Assembly: GCF_013376105.1 (NCBI RefSeq)
Contig: NZ_JAAMFM010000004.1
Span: 62,001 to 126,000 of the forward strand
Source of the DNA: Arthrobacter wenxiniae
GTDB taxonomy: Bacteria > Actinomycetota > Actinomycetes > Actinomycetales > Micrococcaceae
Direction of reading: 5' to 3'
Length of the DNA stretch: 64,000 bases
Below, one piece after another: positions 28,873 through 38,040 of the stretch. Below the pieces are notes generated by a model that worked only from the letters and a program-made list of their open reading frames with translations, searched no databases and had not been told where the DNA came from. The position numbers and the translations under genes are program-made. Every line of letters begins with the position of its first letter. The first letter of the stretch is position 1.

Positions 28873-29340
28873 ATGACTGAAATGCTGAGCTGGACCCCCT
28901 TCGACGCCGCCCGATGGGCCGCCCCGTTCGATCTGTTCACCAGTTCGCCGTTTAGCGTCTTGGATTCGTTCCAGCGCCTTTTCGACGGCGGCACCGAGAA
29001 CACCGCCATGCGCGTCGAGGAAGCCATCGAAGACAACATGCTGGTGGTCCGCGCCGAACTTCCCGGGGTTGATCCCGACAAGGACGTCGACGTGTCCATC
29101 GCCGACGGAGTCTTGAACATCAGCGCCACGCGTGAGCAGAAGACCGAGAAGCACACGGACGGCAGCTACCGCACGGAGTTCCACTACGGATCCCTGCAGC
29201 GGAGGATCGCCCTCCCGGACGGCGTCAGCGAGACCGACATCAAAGCCTCCTACAAGGACGGCATCCTGGAGGTCCGCGCACCGCTTCCCGCCAAGGCAGT
29301 CCCGGCTGCCCCGGCAAAAGTGGCCATCACCCGCGACTAG
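28873..29340 (+). CDS. Hsp20/alpha-crystallin small heat shock protein
   Basis: A 155-residue ATP-independent holdase chaperone. The alpha-crystallin domain spans about residues 45-138: LVVRAELPGVDPDKDVDVS, then GVLNISATRE, a GSFxR-like YGSLQRRIALP and the closing KDGILEVRAPLP. A strong AGGAGGA site precedes the ATG at 28873. HspX/Acr (Rv2031c), a hallmark of the mycobacterial dormancy response, is of this family, and the DosR-type box upstream supports similar control. The BON-domain gene follows after 68 bp and is probably co-transcribed. Confidence 0.95.
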   Translation: MTEMLSWTPFDAARWAAPFDLFTSSPFSVLDSFQRLFDGGTENTAMRVEEAIEDNMLVVRAELPGVDPDKDVDVSIADGVLNISATREQKTEKHTDGSYRTEFHYGSLQRRIALPDGVSETDIKASYKDGILEVRAPLPAKAVPAAPAKVAITRD

Positions 29341-29408
29341 CCACCGCCCGGTACACGACAGGCACCACCGCCGTCGGCACTGTCCCACCACACTGAAATG
29401 AGCGACCC

Positions 29409-30074
29409 ATGAAACAAGACACGGCAACAGATCGCAAGATCCAGCGCGAAGTTGAATCGGAACTCCAGTGGACACCGGACGTGGAAGCGGCCCGCATTGG
29501 CGTCAGCGTCGAGAACCACGCTGTCACCCTCACCGGAACAGTCAGCAGCTTTCCCGAAAGGATGGCTGCCCGACGGGCGGCACAGCGGGTCAAGGGCGTC
29601 AGTGCCGTAGCCGATGAACTCACCGTCCACTATGCAGGTGCGGCACTGACGGACAGCGACATCGCCCAATCGATCTCGCACGTGTTGGAGGCCAGCGCCG
29701 TCATACCAGGCGGCTCCGTCAAGGCCAGCGTGCGCAACCACACCGTCACCCTCACCGGTTCCGTGCCGTGGAATTTTCAGCGGGACGCGGCTGTCCGTGC
29801 GGTCGGGGCGATCGCGGGCGTGGGCTATGTTGAGAACCACATCACCCTGCCCGTCCGCCCCTCCCGTGAGGCCTTGGCAGAGAAGATCAAGGACGCCTTG
29901 GCACGCAACGCGGCCCTGGCCGCCCAGGAGGTGCACATCGACATCGATGACGATCAAGTGACGCTCAGCGGGCATCTGCCAACCTGGCTCGAAAAGAAGC
30001 AGGCCGGCCTCGTCGCCTGGTCCTCCCCAGGCGTCCGGGCCGTCCGCAACAACATCACTGTCGGAACCGAATGA
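29409..30074 (+). CDS. Triple BON-domain protein
   Basis: A 221-residue protein made of three BON repeats (about residues 8-72, 80-147 and 152-220). Each shows the pattern V-x-V-x(2)-N/D-x-x-VTL-x-G-x-V and ends with GV-x-x-V-x-N/D. BON modules bind phospholipid or support envelope integrity. There is no signal peptide or membrane helix, so it is cytoplasmic or peripheral. It is co-oriented with hsp20 and followed by a strong hairpin at 30105, which probably ends that transcript. Confidence 0.9.
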   Translation: MKQDTATDRKIQREVESELQWTPDVEAARIGVSVENHAVTLTGTVSSFPERMAARRAAQRVKGVSAVADELTVHYAGAALTDSDIAQSISHVLEASAVIPGGSVKASVRNHTVTLTGSVPWNFQRDAAVRAVGAIAGVGYVENHITLPVRPSREALAEKIKDALARNAALAAQEVHIDIDDDQVTLSGHLPTWLEKKQAGLVAWSSPGVRAVRNNITVGTE

Positions 30075-30104
30075 CGCCCAGCGTGCCATGGGAATCCGCG
30101 GCAT

Positions 30105-30136
30105 GGGCGGCCCCAACCTCACGGTTGGGGCCGCCC
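30105..30136 (+). terminator. Perfect 14 bp stem hairpin after BON gene
   Basis: GGGCGGCCCCAACC and its exact inverted copy flank a four-base loop (TCAC). It begins 31 bp after the BON stop and lies upstream of the next DosR-type box. No U-run follows, as is common in high-GC actinobacteria. It is probably the terminator of the hsp20-BON transcript. Confidence 0.75.
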
Positions 30137-30184
30137 GGCGCTGCCGCGGCGGGACGACCCGGCAGGCTTGGTTCCAGGGTGTTC

Positions 30185-30198
30185 AGGCCTTTGGTCCC
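30185..30198 (+). promoter_or_regulatory. DosR-type box before PNPOx copy 3
   Basis: AGGCCTTTGGTCCC followed by TG matches the core with one mismatch and ends 36 bp before the PNPOx start at 30235, the same distance class as for the other two PNPOx genes. Confidence 0.55.
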
Positions 30199-30234
30199 TG
30201 TTCCCGCTCCCGGCGGCACAGTAGGATTTACCCC

Positions 30235-30705
30235 ATGAGAGACAACGCCGTGGCACCCGAAGCAGGTATCCTCACCACCGAGCAATGCTGGAAGCTCCTT
30301 TCCGAAACCTCCGTTGGACGACTCGCCGTGACGGTTGGGGGCCGCCCCGACGTCTTCCCCATCAATTACCGGATCGATGAACAGACCCTCCTTTTCCGAA
30401 CCGGCGGCGGCACCAAGCTGGACGCCATCGGGGCGGACGCCCGCGTTGCGGTCGAGGCGGACGCCGTGAGCGCGGAGTTTGGCCTGGCGTGGAGCGTGGT
30501 GGTCAAGGGCCGGGCAGAAGTTTCGGAGGACTCAGGGCCTGCCCTCAACAGCACCTCCCAAGGGCTCTTCCCGTGGCAGGGCGTCGGAAGGGACCGCCTG
30601 GTGCGGATCGTTCCTGAAACTGTGACTGGCAGGCGCTTCGCCCTCGACGCGTCCATGACCTGGCATGTCCCCTTGGACGAAGCCATCCGGGCAGGACTCG
30701 AATAG
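30235..30705 (+). CDS. PNPOx-like split-barrel flavoprotein (copy 3)
   Basis: A 156-residue paralogue of the genes at 6204 and 10306: CWKLLSETSVGRLAV, PDVFPINY, FRTGGGTKLDAI, AWSVVVKG, GLFPWQGVGRDRLVRIVPETVTGRRF split over the last half. It starts at the ATG at 30235 (MRDNAVAPEAG). It is closest in length and end motif to the copy at 10306. Its 3' end abuts a truncated HAD-hydrolase gene on the other strand, which suggests that this gene or segment was inserted or that a deletion joined them. The role is inferred only from family and motif context. Confidence 0.88.
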   Translation: MRDNAVAPEAGILTTEQCWKLLSETSVGRLAVTVGGRPDVFPINYRIDEQTLLFRTGGGTKLDAIGADARVAVEADAVSAEFGLAWSVVVKGRAEVSEDSGPALNSTSQGLFPWQGVGRDRLVRIVPETVTGRRFALDASMTWHVPLDEAIRAGLE

Positions 30706-30822
30706 GGCCGCTTGCAACCCGGCCGTGTCCCTGACCACCCCGTCCATGTCGAAAATGACGGCCCCGTAGCCCCCGGCTGCCGCCGTCCTGCCGCGAGCCG
30801 GCGAAACGTTGTGGAGTTTCAT
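30706..30822 (-). pseudogene. Truncated HAD-superfamily hydrolase (5' fragment)
   Basis: An ATG at 30822 with AGGAG upstream opens a frame whose residues include GGYGAVIFDMDGVVRDTAG, the motif I of beta-phosphoglucomutase-type HAD hydrolases with both catalytic aspartates. After about 39 residues the similarity stops where the opposite PNPOx gene ends. The frame itself continues antisense into PNPOx without HAD features. It follows ppsA on the same strand. It is probably the 5' stump of a gene cut by a rearrangement. Confidence 0.7.
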
Positions 30823-30889
30823 GGCAGCTCCTCTTCCCGGCTTTCCACGGCTGTAACCGCCTCGTGCCTTGCGTTGCGCAGCAGGCCCC

Positions 30890-33331
30890 TCACCGTCCGG
30901 GCAAAGCCCGCACAGGCACACCGCGCCCGGCAGCCGCCTCGGCCGCTGCGATGGTGGGCACCGTTCGCAAGAAGCTGTCAGGGTTTAGCGAGATGGAATC
31001 GATCCCCTCCGCAACCAGGAATTCTGCAAATTCGCGGTGGTTGCTGGGTGCCTGCCCGCAGATGCCAATCCTGATCCCTGCCGCATGTGCCCCGCCGATC
31101 GCCAGGCGAATCATTGCCTTGACCGCTTCATCCTGTTCGTCAAAGAGTGGCGCAAGGGCCGCAGAGTCCCTGTCCACGCCAAGGACAAGCTGGGTCAGGT
31201 CATTGGAACCGATGGAGAAACCGTCAAATTTGGCCGCAAACTTCTGGGCAAGAATGACGTTGGAAGGAATCTCGCACATCATGTAGACCTTCAACCCGTT
31301 GCGGCCCCGCACAAGTCCGTTGTCCGCCATGACTGCCAGGACGCGATCCGCCTCGGCAAGCGTCCGGCAAAACGGCACCATGACGATCACGTTTGCGAAG
31401 CCAAGAGTGTTGCGAAGCGCGATGATGGCCCGGCATTCGAGGTCAAACCCTGCCCGATAGCGTGGATCATAGTAGCGCGACGCCCCGCGGAATCCAATCA
31501 TCGGGTTCGCCTCGTCGTCCTCAAAGGCCGAGCCACCGATCAGGTGCGCATATTCGTTGGACTTGAAGTCACTAAACCGAACGACGACCGGCGCCGGATG
31601 GAACGGTGCAGCCAGCATGGCAAGCCCGCGCGCCAACGTTTGCACAAAGTAGTCAGCCGGGTCGGCAAAGCCGCGCGTCAGTTCGCTGATTCTGTCCCTG
31701 TCCGCCGGATCCGTGACCCGCTCCGGATGCACCAAGGCCATGGGGTGCACCTGGACCATGTCGTTGATGACAAATTCCATGCGTGCCAAGCCGATGCCGT
31801 GAGCAGGCAGGCGCCACCACTTGAATGCCTTGGACGGGCTGGCCATGTTCAGCATGACCGCCGTCCGTGTCGCCGGCAGGTCGCCAAGATCCACGTCCTC
31901 CCGGCTGCTCGCCAGCAGCCCCTCATAGACGTGGCCGGTGTCCCCTTCGGCACAGGAAACCGTGATGTCCTGCCCGTTTGCAATCACGCTGGTGGCGTTC
32001 GATGTGCCCACGACGGCGGTAATGCCCAGTTCGCGGCTGACGATGGCCGCATGGCTGGTTGCCCCTCCCTTGTCGGTGACGATGCCCCTGGCACGCTTCA
32101 TGATCGGGACCCAGTCGGGATCGGTTTGTTCGGCGACCAGGACGGAGCCGTCCACAAAGCTGTCAATGTCCGCCGCTCGCCTGATGACGCAGGCGGTGCC
32201 GGAGGCGATGGAATCGCCGACCGCGGCGCCTTCAGCCAGCAGCTGCCCTTCCTCCGTTAGACGGTACTCGGTCAGCATGGTGCCTTCCTTGCGTGCCTGA
32301 ACCGTTTCCGGCCTCGCCTGGACAATGAACAGTTCGCCACTCACCCCGTCCTTGGCCCATTCCATGTCCATCGGCCGTCCGTAATGGCTCTCGATCCGCA
32401 CCGCCCACCTTCCCAACTGCACGATCTCGGTGTCGTTGAGGCAGAACGACGTTCGCTCCGCCCCACCAGTGTCGACCATGACGGTGCCCCCGCCACCACC
32501 CTCCGGGTAGACAAGCTTGCGGGTCTTTGATCCAAGGGTCTTTTCGATCACGGGCGAGAAATCCGCAGCGTCCAGGAGAGGCTTGAAGACAAGGTATTTG
32601 TCCGGGTTGACCATGCCCTGGACCACGGTCTCGCCCAGCCCCCAGTTCGCGCTGATGACGGCTGCTCGCGGAAAGCCGGTTTCCGTGTCGATCGAAAACA
32701 TGACACCGGAGGCACCAACGTCGGAGCGGACCATAAGCTGGACGCCCACGGAAAGTGCCACATCCAGTTGCCCGTACTTCACGATCTCGCGGTAGCTGAT
32801 GGCCCGGTCAGTGAAGAGGGAGGCGTAGCATCGCCGGCAGGCGTCCAACAACTCCTGCTCGCCCCTGACGTTCAAATACGTCTCCTGCTGGCCGGCGAAG
32901 CTCGCATCAGGCAGGTCCTCGGCGGTGGCGCTGCTGCGAACCGCGACGGCGGGACTCGCCTCCCCCGTGCGCTCGGCCAGCTTGCGGTAGAAGGAACGGA
33001 TTTCCCCGTCCATCCCGGCCGGGAACTCGCCGGAGAGTATCAGTTCGCGCACAGCGGCTCCGATCGACCGCCAGTCCGTGCCGCCGTCGTTCTTGGTGGT
33101 AAGAATGCCGGCCAGCCTGGGGGCCAAGTGGTTCGCTTCGATGAACTGCCAGTACGCGGACGCGGTCAGGGCGAATCCTCCTGGCACCTTGACGCCTTCG
33201 GAAGCCAACGAGCCAATCAGCTCCCCCAGCGAAGCATTCTTTCCGCCGACGTCGGCAACATCCATGATGCCGACGTCCTCAAGCCAGACGATATTGGGTT
33301 TCATGGCAACGCTGTCCTGGTCCACGGTCAT
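30890..33331 (-). CDS. ppsA: Phosphoenolpyruvate synthase
   Basis: An 813-residue PEP synthase, near the usual length: ATP plus pyruvate and water to PEP, AMP and phosphate. Visible are the N-terminal nucleotide-binding region (DVGGKNASLGELI, PAVAVRSSATAEDLPDASFAGQ), the swivelling phospho-His domain with catalytic His in GGATSHAAIVSRELG, and the C-terminal PEP/pyruvate barrel with ANPMIGFRGASRY, MCEIPSNVI, IGSNDLTQL and ICGQAPS. The ATG at 33331 with GAAGGA upstream is preferred. It is divergent from the alcohol dehydrogenase at 33572 and shares a DosR-type box at 33433. It enables gluconeogenic carbon flow from pyruvate. Confidence 0.95.
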   Translation of the reverse strand: MTVDQDSVAMKPNIVWLEDVGIMDVADVGGKNASLGELIGSLASEGVKVPGGFALTASAYWQFIEANHLAPRLAGILTTKNDGGTDWRSIGAAVRELILSGEFPAGMDGEIRSFYRKLAERTGEASPAVAVRSSATAEDLPDASFAGQQETYLNVRGEQELLDACRRCYASLFTDRAISYREIVKYGQLDVALSVGVQLMVRSDVGASGVMFSIDTETGFPRAAVISANWGLGETVVQGMVNPDKYLVFKPLLDAADFSPVIEKTLGSKTRKLVYPEGGGGGTVMVDTGGAERTSFCLNDTEIVQLGRWAVRIESHYGRPMDMEWAKDGVSGELFIVQARPETVQARKEGTMLTEYRLTEEGQLLAEGAAVGDSIASGTACVIRRAADIDSFVDGSVLVAEQTDPDWVPIMKRARGIVTDKGGATSHAAIVSRELGITAVVGTSNATSVIANGQDITVSCAEGDTGHVYEGLLASSREDVDLGDLPATRTAVMLNMASPSKAFKWWRLPAHGIGLARMEFVINDMVQVHPMALVHPERVTDPADRDRISELTRGFADPADYFVQTLARGLAMLAAPFHPAPVVVRFSDFKSNEYAHLIGGSAFEDDEANPMIGFRGASRYYDPRYRAGFDLECRAIIALRNTLGFANVIVMVPFCRTLAEADRVLAVMADNGLVRGRNGLKVYMMCEIPSNVILAQKFAAKFDGFSIGSNDLTQLVLGVDRDSAALAPLFDEQDEAVKAMIRLAIGGAHAAGIRIGICGQAPSNHREFAEFLVAEGIDSISLNPDSFLRTVPTIAAAEAAAGRGVPVRALPGR

Positions 33332-33432
33332 CAGGTTTCCTTCGCATGTTCGCTGTAACTTGCCTTGTCCGCGGTGCATCCTGAGGCCGGTGCCCACTTC
33401 TCGAGTCAATAACAATGTCCGCAGCGTAGCTA

Positions 33433-33446
33433 GGGGCCTTAGTCAC
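33433..33446. promoter_or_regulatory. DosR-type box between ppsA and adh
   Basis: GGGGCCTTAGTCAC, preceded by CTA (CTAGGG begins at 33430), matches the core with one mismatch. It lies about 100 bp from the ppsA start and 126 bp from the adh start. Confidence 0.5.
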
Positions 33447-33571
33447 CACTGTGGGACATGCCCACCCGCCACGCATGCCGACACCGTGGAGGACCTTATG
33501 CCCTACCGTCGAACAATGTTTCCGGCGAGACTCAGGAAAGGCGCCAGACCCCAGCAGTGAAGGAGCAGGCA

Positions 33572-34585
33572 ATGCGCGCATGGTGGGTGGGGGAACCGGG
33601 GCCCATTGCCTCGCATCCCCTGGTTTTGGGAGACCGTGCCGACCCGAGACCGGGACCGGGCGAAGTGCTGGTGCGGGTTCAAAGTTGCGGCGTCTGCCGC
33701 ACGGACCTCCACGTGGCCGAGGGCGACCTTGCCCCGCATCAACACAATGTTGTCCCCGGGCATGAAGTGGTGGGGATTGTGCACGAAGCGGGCCCGGATT
33801 GCCACCTGTTCAAGGTGGGCGACAGGGTGGGGGTGCCATGGCTGGGGGCAAGCTGCGGCACCTGTAGGTTCTGCCGGAGGGGAAGCGAGAATCTGTGCCT
33901 GGCCCCGACGTTCACGGGTTGGGACCGCGACGGAGGCTATGCGGAAATGATCACGGCCGCCGAATCCTTCGTCTACAGGATTCCCGCCACCTTCACTGAC
34001 GAGCAGGCTGCACCTTTGTTGTGTTCCGGCATCATCGGCCACCGGGCCCTCAAACGGGCTGAACTGCCTGCCAACGGGCGCCTGGGCATCTATGGTTTCG
34101 GTGGATCCGCCCACATCACGGCACAGCTCGCCATGCACCAAGGTGCCGACGTTTATGTCATGACGCGTTCGGCCGAGGCCCGGGCGCTGGCACGCCGTCT
34201 AGGCGCCATCTTTGTCGGTGGCCCCCATGATGTCCCTCCGGAACCGCTGGACTCAGCCATCCTCTTTGCCCCCGTGGGCGATTTGGTCCCGGTCGCAATG
34301 CGTGCCCTGGACCGTGGCGGGACCCTTGCCGTGGCCGGAATCCACCTCACCGACATCCCGCCGCTGCACTATGAAACGGACCTGTTCCAGGAGCGGCAGC
34401 TGCGCAGCGTCACGGCCAACACCCGATCGGACGGGCAGGCGTTCCTCGAGCTGGCTGCGCAGATTCCGATCCTGCCCACCACCACCGCCTATCCGTTCTC
34501 AGCCGCCAACGAGGCCTTGCGGGACTTGGCCGCCGACCGCGTGCGCGGGGCTGCAGTGCTGGTCATGGACGCAAGCCGCGGTTGA
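33572..34585 (+). CDS. Zinc-dependent alcohol dehydrogenase (second, AdhA-like)
   Basis: A 337-residue MDR dehydrogenase with catalytic-zinc motifs SCGVCRTDLHV and VVPGHEVVGIV and structural cysteines in SCGTCRFCRRGSENLC. The dinucleotide fold carries LGIYGFGGSAHITAQLA. It differs from the copy at 10887 in having the shorter CRTDLH type typical of class AdhA/zinc-binding ADH with aldehyde reductase activity. AAGGAG lies seven bases before the ATG at 33572. It meets the minus-strand Cys-rich gene two bases after its stop. Confidence 0.93.
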   Translation: MRAWWVGEPGPIASHPLVLGDRADPRPGPGEVLVRVQSCGVCRTDLHVAEGDLAPHQHNVVPGHEVVGIVHEAGPDCHLFKVGDRVGVPWLGASCGTCRFCRRGSENLCLAPTFTGWDRDGGYAEMITAAESFVYRIPATFTDEQAAPLLCSGIIGHRALKRAELPANGRLGIYGFGGSAHITAQLAMHQGADVYVMTRSAEARALARRLGAIFVGGPHDVPPEPLDSAILFAPVGDLVPVAMRALDRGGTLAVAGIHLTDIPPLHYETDLFQERQLRSVTANTRSDGQAFLELAAQIPILPTTTAYPFSAANEALRDLAADRVRGAAVLVMDASRG

Positions 34586-34587
34586 GG

Positions 34588-34836
34588 CTATCTCTTCATC
34601 GCCTCAACCATGCGTGCCAACGCGTCCCCCACCTCGCTGATCCGCACACAATGGGCCGAGAAGCTCCCACACTCCAGGCACGAGTATCCCAAGCCTGTCA
34701 CCCCTGACAGCCGGCATGAGCACGGTCCGACGGATTCAATCAGGAGAAACTTGTCCGTGGCGCACTGCTGGCACCACGGCCTCGCCACCGTTCCGCAGGC
34801 AAGCCCCGGGTTCCGTTGCTGGACCGTCACATTCAT
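34588..34836 (-). CDS. Small Cys-rich (zinc-ribbon-like) protein, copy A
   Basis: An 82-residue protein with two CxxC-type pairs: CQQCATDKFLLIESVGP and GYSCLECGSFSAHCV. It shares the arrangement CxxCATD-x4-IESV-x2-P ... Y-x-C-x2-C-x-S-x3-H with the protein at 61013, 26 kb away. The four cysteines suggest zinc binding. AGGAAGG precedes the ATG at 34836. No named family is recognised. A weak DosR-like sequence (two mismatches) is at 34856-34869. Confidence 0.7.
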   Translation of the reverse strand: MNVTVQQRNPGLACGTVARPWCQQCATDKFLLIESVGPCSCRLSGVTGLGYSCLECGSFSAHCVRISEVGDALARMVEAMKR

Positions 34837-34839
34837 CAC

Positions 34840-35126
34840 ACCTTCCTCATGGTTGCGGTGTCATGGCCCGTGCACGCCCCAGCCGGCTGCCCATGGTTTC
34901 TCCCTCAATCGTGGCAGGCAGGCACTGCGCCGAGACAGAGCCTTTCGGCCCGCGTTTCAGGGACGCATGCCGGGACGGATCCAGTGGTCGCGCGCGGGCG
35001 GCGCGTTGTGCCACCCATTCGGGCACCTCCACGGTTGACCGCCACGAGTCTTTCCCGGCCGAGACTGCCTGCGTCAGCGCGCTCGGCCCGAACGTCACTT
35101 TCGCCTCCACCTGACAGGTTCATGTG
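34840..35126. other. Intergenic stretch without recognisable gene
   Basis: About 290 bp between the Cys-rich gene and the DosS-like remnant. Frames on both strands are open but show no similarity or ribosome site that I trust. It may contain further decayed kinase sequence, since the adjacent pseudogene lacks its N-terminus. Confidence 0.4.
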
Positions 35127-35890
35127 GGGCTGGAGGTGAGCCTTCAGCGGGTCACCGCCGTGGCGTGCGAGCTTGCCGGCGCACAACGTGCGGCGCTGGG
35201 CATCGCGGAAGCACGGACAGTCCACCGGCCGGCGCGCGACCGCATCCGTCGGTGCAGATCAGCGGGCGCCCCGTGCCGGAATCCCCGCTGTATCCCCGCC
35301 GCATGCACCAGAGGACACGAATTCCGGCACCATCTGCAGCTCCCAGGTTGTCCGTGCCGTTGGGCTGCTCCACGAACAGGGCGTCAAGGAAGTCCTGCTG
35401 CTCTCCCAGGACCGGGACGGGATGGCCCGCAACCTCCAGGACCGGGTCATCCAGCGGAATTTCGCTGCCGGGCAGGGCTGCAAAACCTCCGCAACGTCAT
35501 CAGCGACGAAGCCTCCCCGGAACGGATCACCGTGATCACCGACGACCTGGATGCCTCCATCCGCGAGCTGCCGGGGACGACATGCTCCCTGCGCTTACCG
35601 GACGATGACCGGGAACCCCTGGACCAAAGGATCATGCGCAGCGCCGTGCCCTGGACGCCGACGCGGGCTTCGAGCCCCACATCCATCTGAGGAGGCTCCC
35701 GGCCAACAACATTCCGGAGGCTGCGGCCGAGCACTTCCTGGCCGTCGTGACGGAAGCGCCCAGCAATGCTGTCACGCACGCCGAGGCCACCAACCCGAGC
35801 ATCAGGATCGACGTCGGCCCCGTCCACATCGCCTTCCTGGTCTCCGAAGACGGCGCCGGTTTCGCCAGTCCAAGCCAGCACAGTGGGTGA
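35127..35890 (+). pseudogene. Decayed DosS-like sensor histidine kinase
   Basis: Fragments in several frames align in order with the intact kinase at 8431. A GAF start reads VTAVACELAGAQRAALGI. The dimerisation segment reads LLSQDRDGMARNLQDRVIQ, in which the phospho-acceptor His is replaced by Gln. ITDDLDASIRELPGT follows, and then an ATPase-like piece EHFLAVVTEAPSNAVTHAEA with VSEDGAGF. Frame changes occur between these pieces and GAF-A is gone. It is thus a dead second dormancy kinase next to the V-type ATPase operon. Confidence 0.8.
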
Positions 35891-35941
35891 GTGACACGGA
35901 GCACCGGGCCATGCCTCCAGGCGGCCGGGGGGCCAGCGTGC

Positions 35942-36586
35942 TCAGGAGACTCTCGACGGACTGCCGAGTGCCGGTGCCGGCTTGTTGACCGTGGCCCGTG
36001 GGTTCCGGTCCGCCGCCCAGCGGAGCCGCAGGCCTTCCTCCAGCTCCTGCGCATCAAGCTGCCGCCGGATGGTGCGCAGTTGAACTTCCAGCCGGGGAAT
36101 CCACCGGTTCTCAACCGCGCGCTTCCGGGTCCGCGTTGCAGCGAGCTCGGCAGCCAGCAGCATGTGAGAGCGCTGGAACGCGGCGTAACGCAGCGCGGCA
36201 AGCAGCGCGTCGTGATGGGCAGCGGCCGCATATGACAGGGCCGAACTCCCCCCTGCCGGTACCATCGCGGGGAGGAAGCACTCTGGGTCGTCCGGATAAA
36301 GTACGCCCATGGCGTTGCCCCACCGATACGTGACAGTGGCCGACTCCAACGGCGCCGCCGCCCCTATCTGGAGACTTCCGTCCAAAGCGGCTGCGCGTTG
36401 CAGCCACAGGGCTGCCTCGCGGGCCAGCACCTGCCACTCCCGGCTGGCTTGTTCGGCATGGAATTCAACGCGTTCGAGCTGGTCCGCCAAAATGTGCTGC
36501 TTGCGGTCCAACAGCCGGGCACCATGGCGGGCCGTCTCCAGGCGTCGTGCCACCTGGACCTTGGCAGCCCGCCCCGTGGCGCTCAT
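35942..36586 (-). CDS. ntpD: V/A-type ATPase subunit D (central stalk)
   Basis: A 214-residue subunit D of the rotary ATPase central rotor. The conserved ends of the long coiled-coil hairpin are clear: ARHGARLLDRKQHILADQL near residue 20 and RTRKRAVENRWIPRLE near residue 155. The C-terminal tail is Pro-rich. It is the last gene of a nine-gene minus-strand operon and overlaps subunit B by four bases. A dead DosS-like kinase faces its end. Confidence 0.92.
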   Translation of the reverse strand: MSATGRAAKVQVARRLETARHGARLLDRKQHILADQLERVEFHAEQASREWQVLAREAALWLQRAAALDGSLQIGAAAPLESATVTYRWGNAMGVLYPDDPECFLPAMVPAGGSSALSYAAAAHHDALLAALRYAAFQRSHMLLAAELAATRTRKRAVENRWIPRLEVQLRTIRRQLDAQELEEGLRLRWAADRNPRATVNKPAPALGSPSRVS

Positions 36587-38040
36587 GTCCGATCGCTACG
36601 TTGGGGCAGGTAGCGCTTCAGGAAAGCGGCCGGCAGCATGGCCAGCTCCTGGTCCGGAAGTACGGCCAACGCCGCCCATGCCCGGCCCAGCGTGTCGTCC
36701 AGGGATCTGGCTTCGTCCGGGTCCTGCGCAAAGAGTCCCGCCTCCACCGACGTCCTGTAGCTGAGGTAGCTGCGGTCGGTGTCACTCAACGCGGCCTCCC
36801 CCACCAGCTCGGCAAGTTCGGCTGCCTGGCGGGCGCGCGCCAGTGCGGACATCACCTGGGCTGCCACCTCCAGGTGGTCCTCCCGTGTCCGGCCCTTGCC
36901 GGCGCCGCTGCGCATCAACCTGGACAGCGAGGAAAGGACGTCCACCGGCGGGTAGATCCCGCGGGCGGCCACATCCGGTGCAAGGACGATCTGGCCCTCC
37001 GTGATGTAACCCGTCAGGTCCGGCACCGGGTGGGTGATGTCGCCGGCGGGCATCGTCAGCACCGGCACGATCGTCACGGAGCCCTTGCGGCCCCTGACCC
37101 GCCCGCAGCGCTCGTACAGGGTGGCGAGGTCGCTGTAGAGGTACCCCGGGTAGCCGCGCCGGGCAGGGATCTCCTGGCGGGCGGCGGACACCTCACGGAC
37201 GGCCTCGGCATAGCTGGTCATGTCCGACATGACCACCAGGACATCGTGGCCCTCCGTGTAGGCCAGGTGCTCTGCGACAGTCAGGGCAATCCTCGGGGTC
37301 AGGATCCGCTCAATGACCGGATCGTCGGCGGCATTGAGCAGAAGGGCCAGCTCGCCTCCCGCGGACCGCTGTTCAAGGCGGTCCCGGACATAGGCGATGT
37401 CTGCATGTGTCAGTCCCATGGCGGCGAAGACCACGCGAAACGACTCGCCGCCTGACACGGCCTGCGCCGCGATCTGGGTGGCAAGCGTCAGGTGCGGCAT
37501 GCCCGGCACAGAGAAAATGGGCAGCTTTTGGCCTTGCACCAGGGTCATCAGGGCGTCGATGACCGAGATGCCCGTCAGCACGGGGTTGGCCGGGGGTTCC
37601 CGGAAGACCGGGTTCAGCGGCCACCCGCTGATGGGCAGCGCTGCCGCGCCCATGATGGGGGGGCCACCGTCCAACGGCTCGCCACGCCCATTGCAGACCC
37701 GTCCAAGCCACTGTTCACCGACGCGGACGTGGAGGGGCCGGCCGTCAAAGCGGATTCCGATCCCACCGAGTGACATGCCGTCGGTTCCTTCCAGCACCTG
37801 CAAGGTGGCAAGGTCTTGGTCAATTTCCAGCACCAGGCCATGGCGGTGCGCGCCTCCGGGCAAGTCAATGGTGGCAAATTCGTCCCACCCGACACCGTGG
37901 GCTCCGCCCACCACGAGCAGGGGGCCGCGCAGTTCCCGGATGTCGCTGTGCGAGATGCGCGCGCCAAGGAGCGCAGGGAGCGGCAGGACGCCATCGGTGA
38001 CGCCGGGGGGTTCCGGACCCACGCCGTTTGTCCCCCTCAC
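36583..38040 (-). CDS. ntpB: V/A-type ATPase subunit B (non-catalytic)
   Basis: A 485-residue regulatory nucleotide-binding subunit of the A3B3 head. It lacks the Walker A loop (SVPGMPHLTL in its place), as expected for B subunits. It shows GISVIDALMTLVQGQKLPIFS, VVMSDMTSYAEAVREVSAARQEIPARRGYPGYLYSDLATLYERCGR spread over one conserved block, and VLTMPAGDITHPVPDLTGYITEGQI split by its usual positions. It overlaps subunit A and D genes by four bases each. Confidence 0.95.
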   Translation of the reverse strand: MRGTNGVGPEPPGVTDGVLPLPALLGARISHSDIRELRGPLLVVGGAHGVGWDEFATIDLPGGAHRHGLVLEIDQDLATLQVLEGTDGMSLGGIGIRFDGRPLHVRVGEQWLGRVCNGRGEPLDGGPPIMGAAALPISGWPLNPVFREPPANPVLTGISVIDALMTLVQGQKLPIFSVPGMPHLTLATQIAAQAVSGGESFRVVFAAMGLTHADIAYVRDRLEQRSAGGELALLLNAADDPVIERILTPRIALTVAEHLAYTEGHDVLVVMSDMTSYAEAVREVSAARQEIPARRGYPGYLYSDLATLYERCGRVRGRKGSVTIVPVLTMPAGDITHPVPDLTGYITEGQIVLAPDVAARGIYPPVDVLSSLSRLMRSGAGKGRTREDHLEVAAQVMSALARARQAAELAELVGEAALSDTDRSYLSYRTSVEAGLFAQDPDEARSLDDTLGRAWAALAVLPDQELAMLPAAFLKRYLPQRSDRT

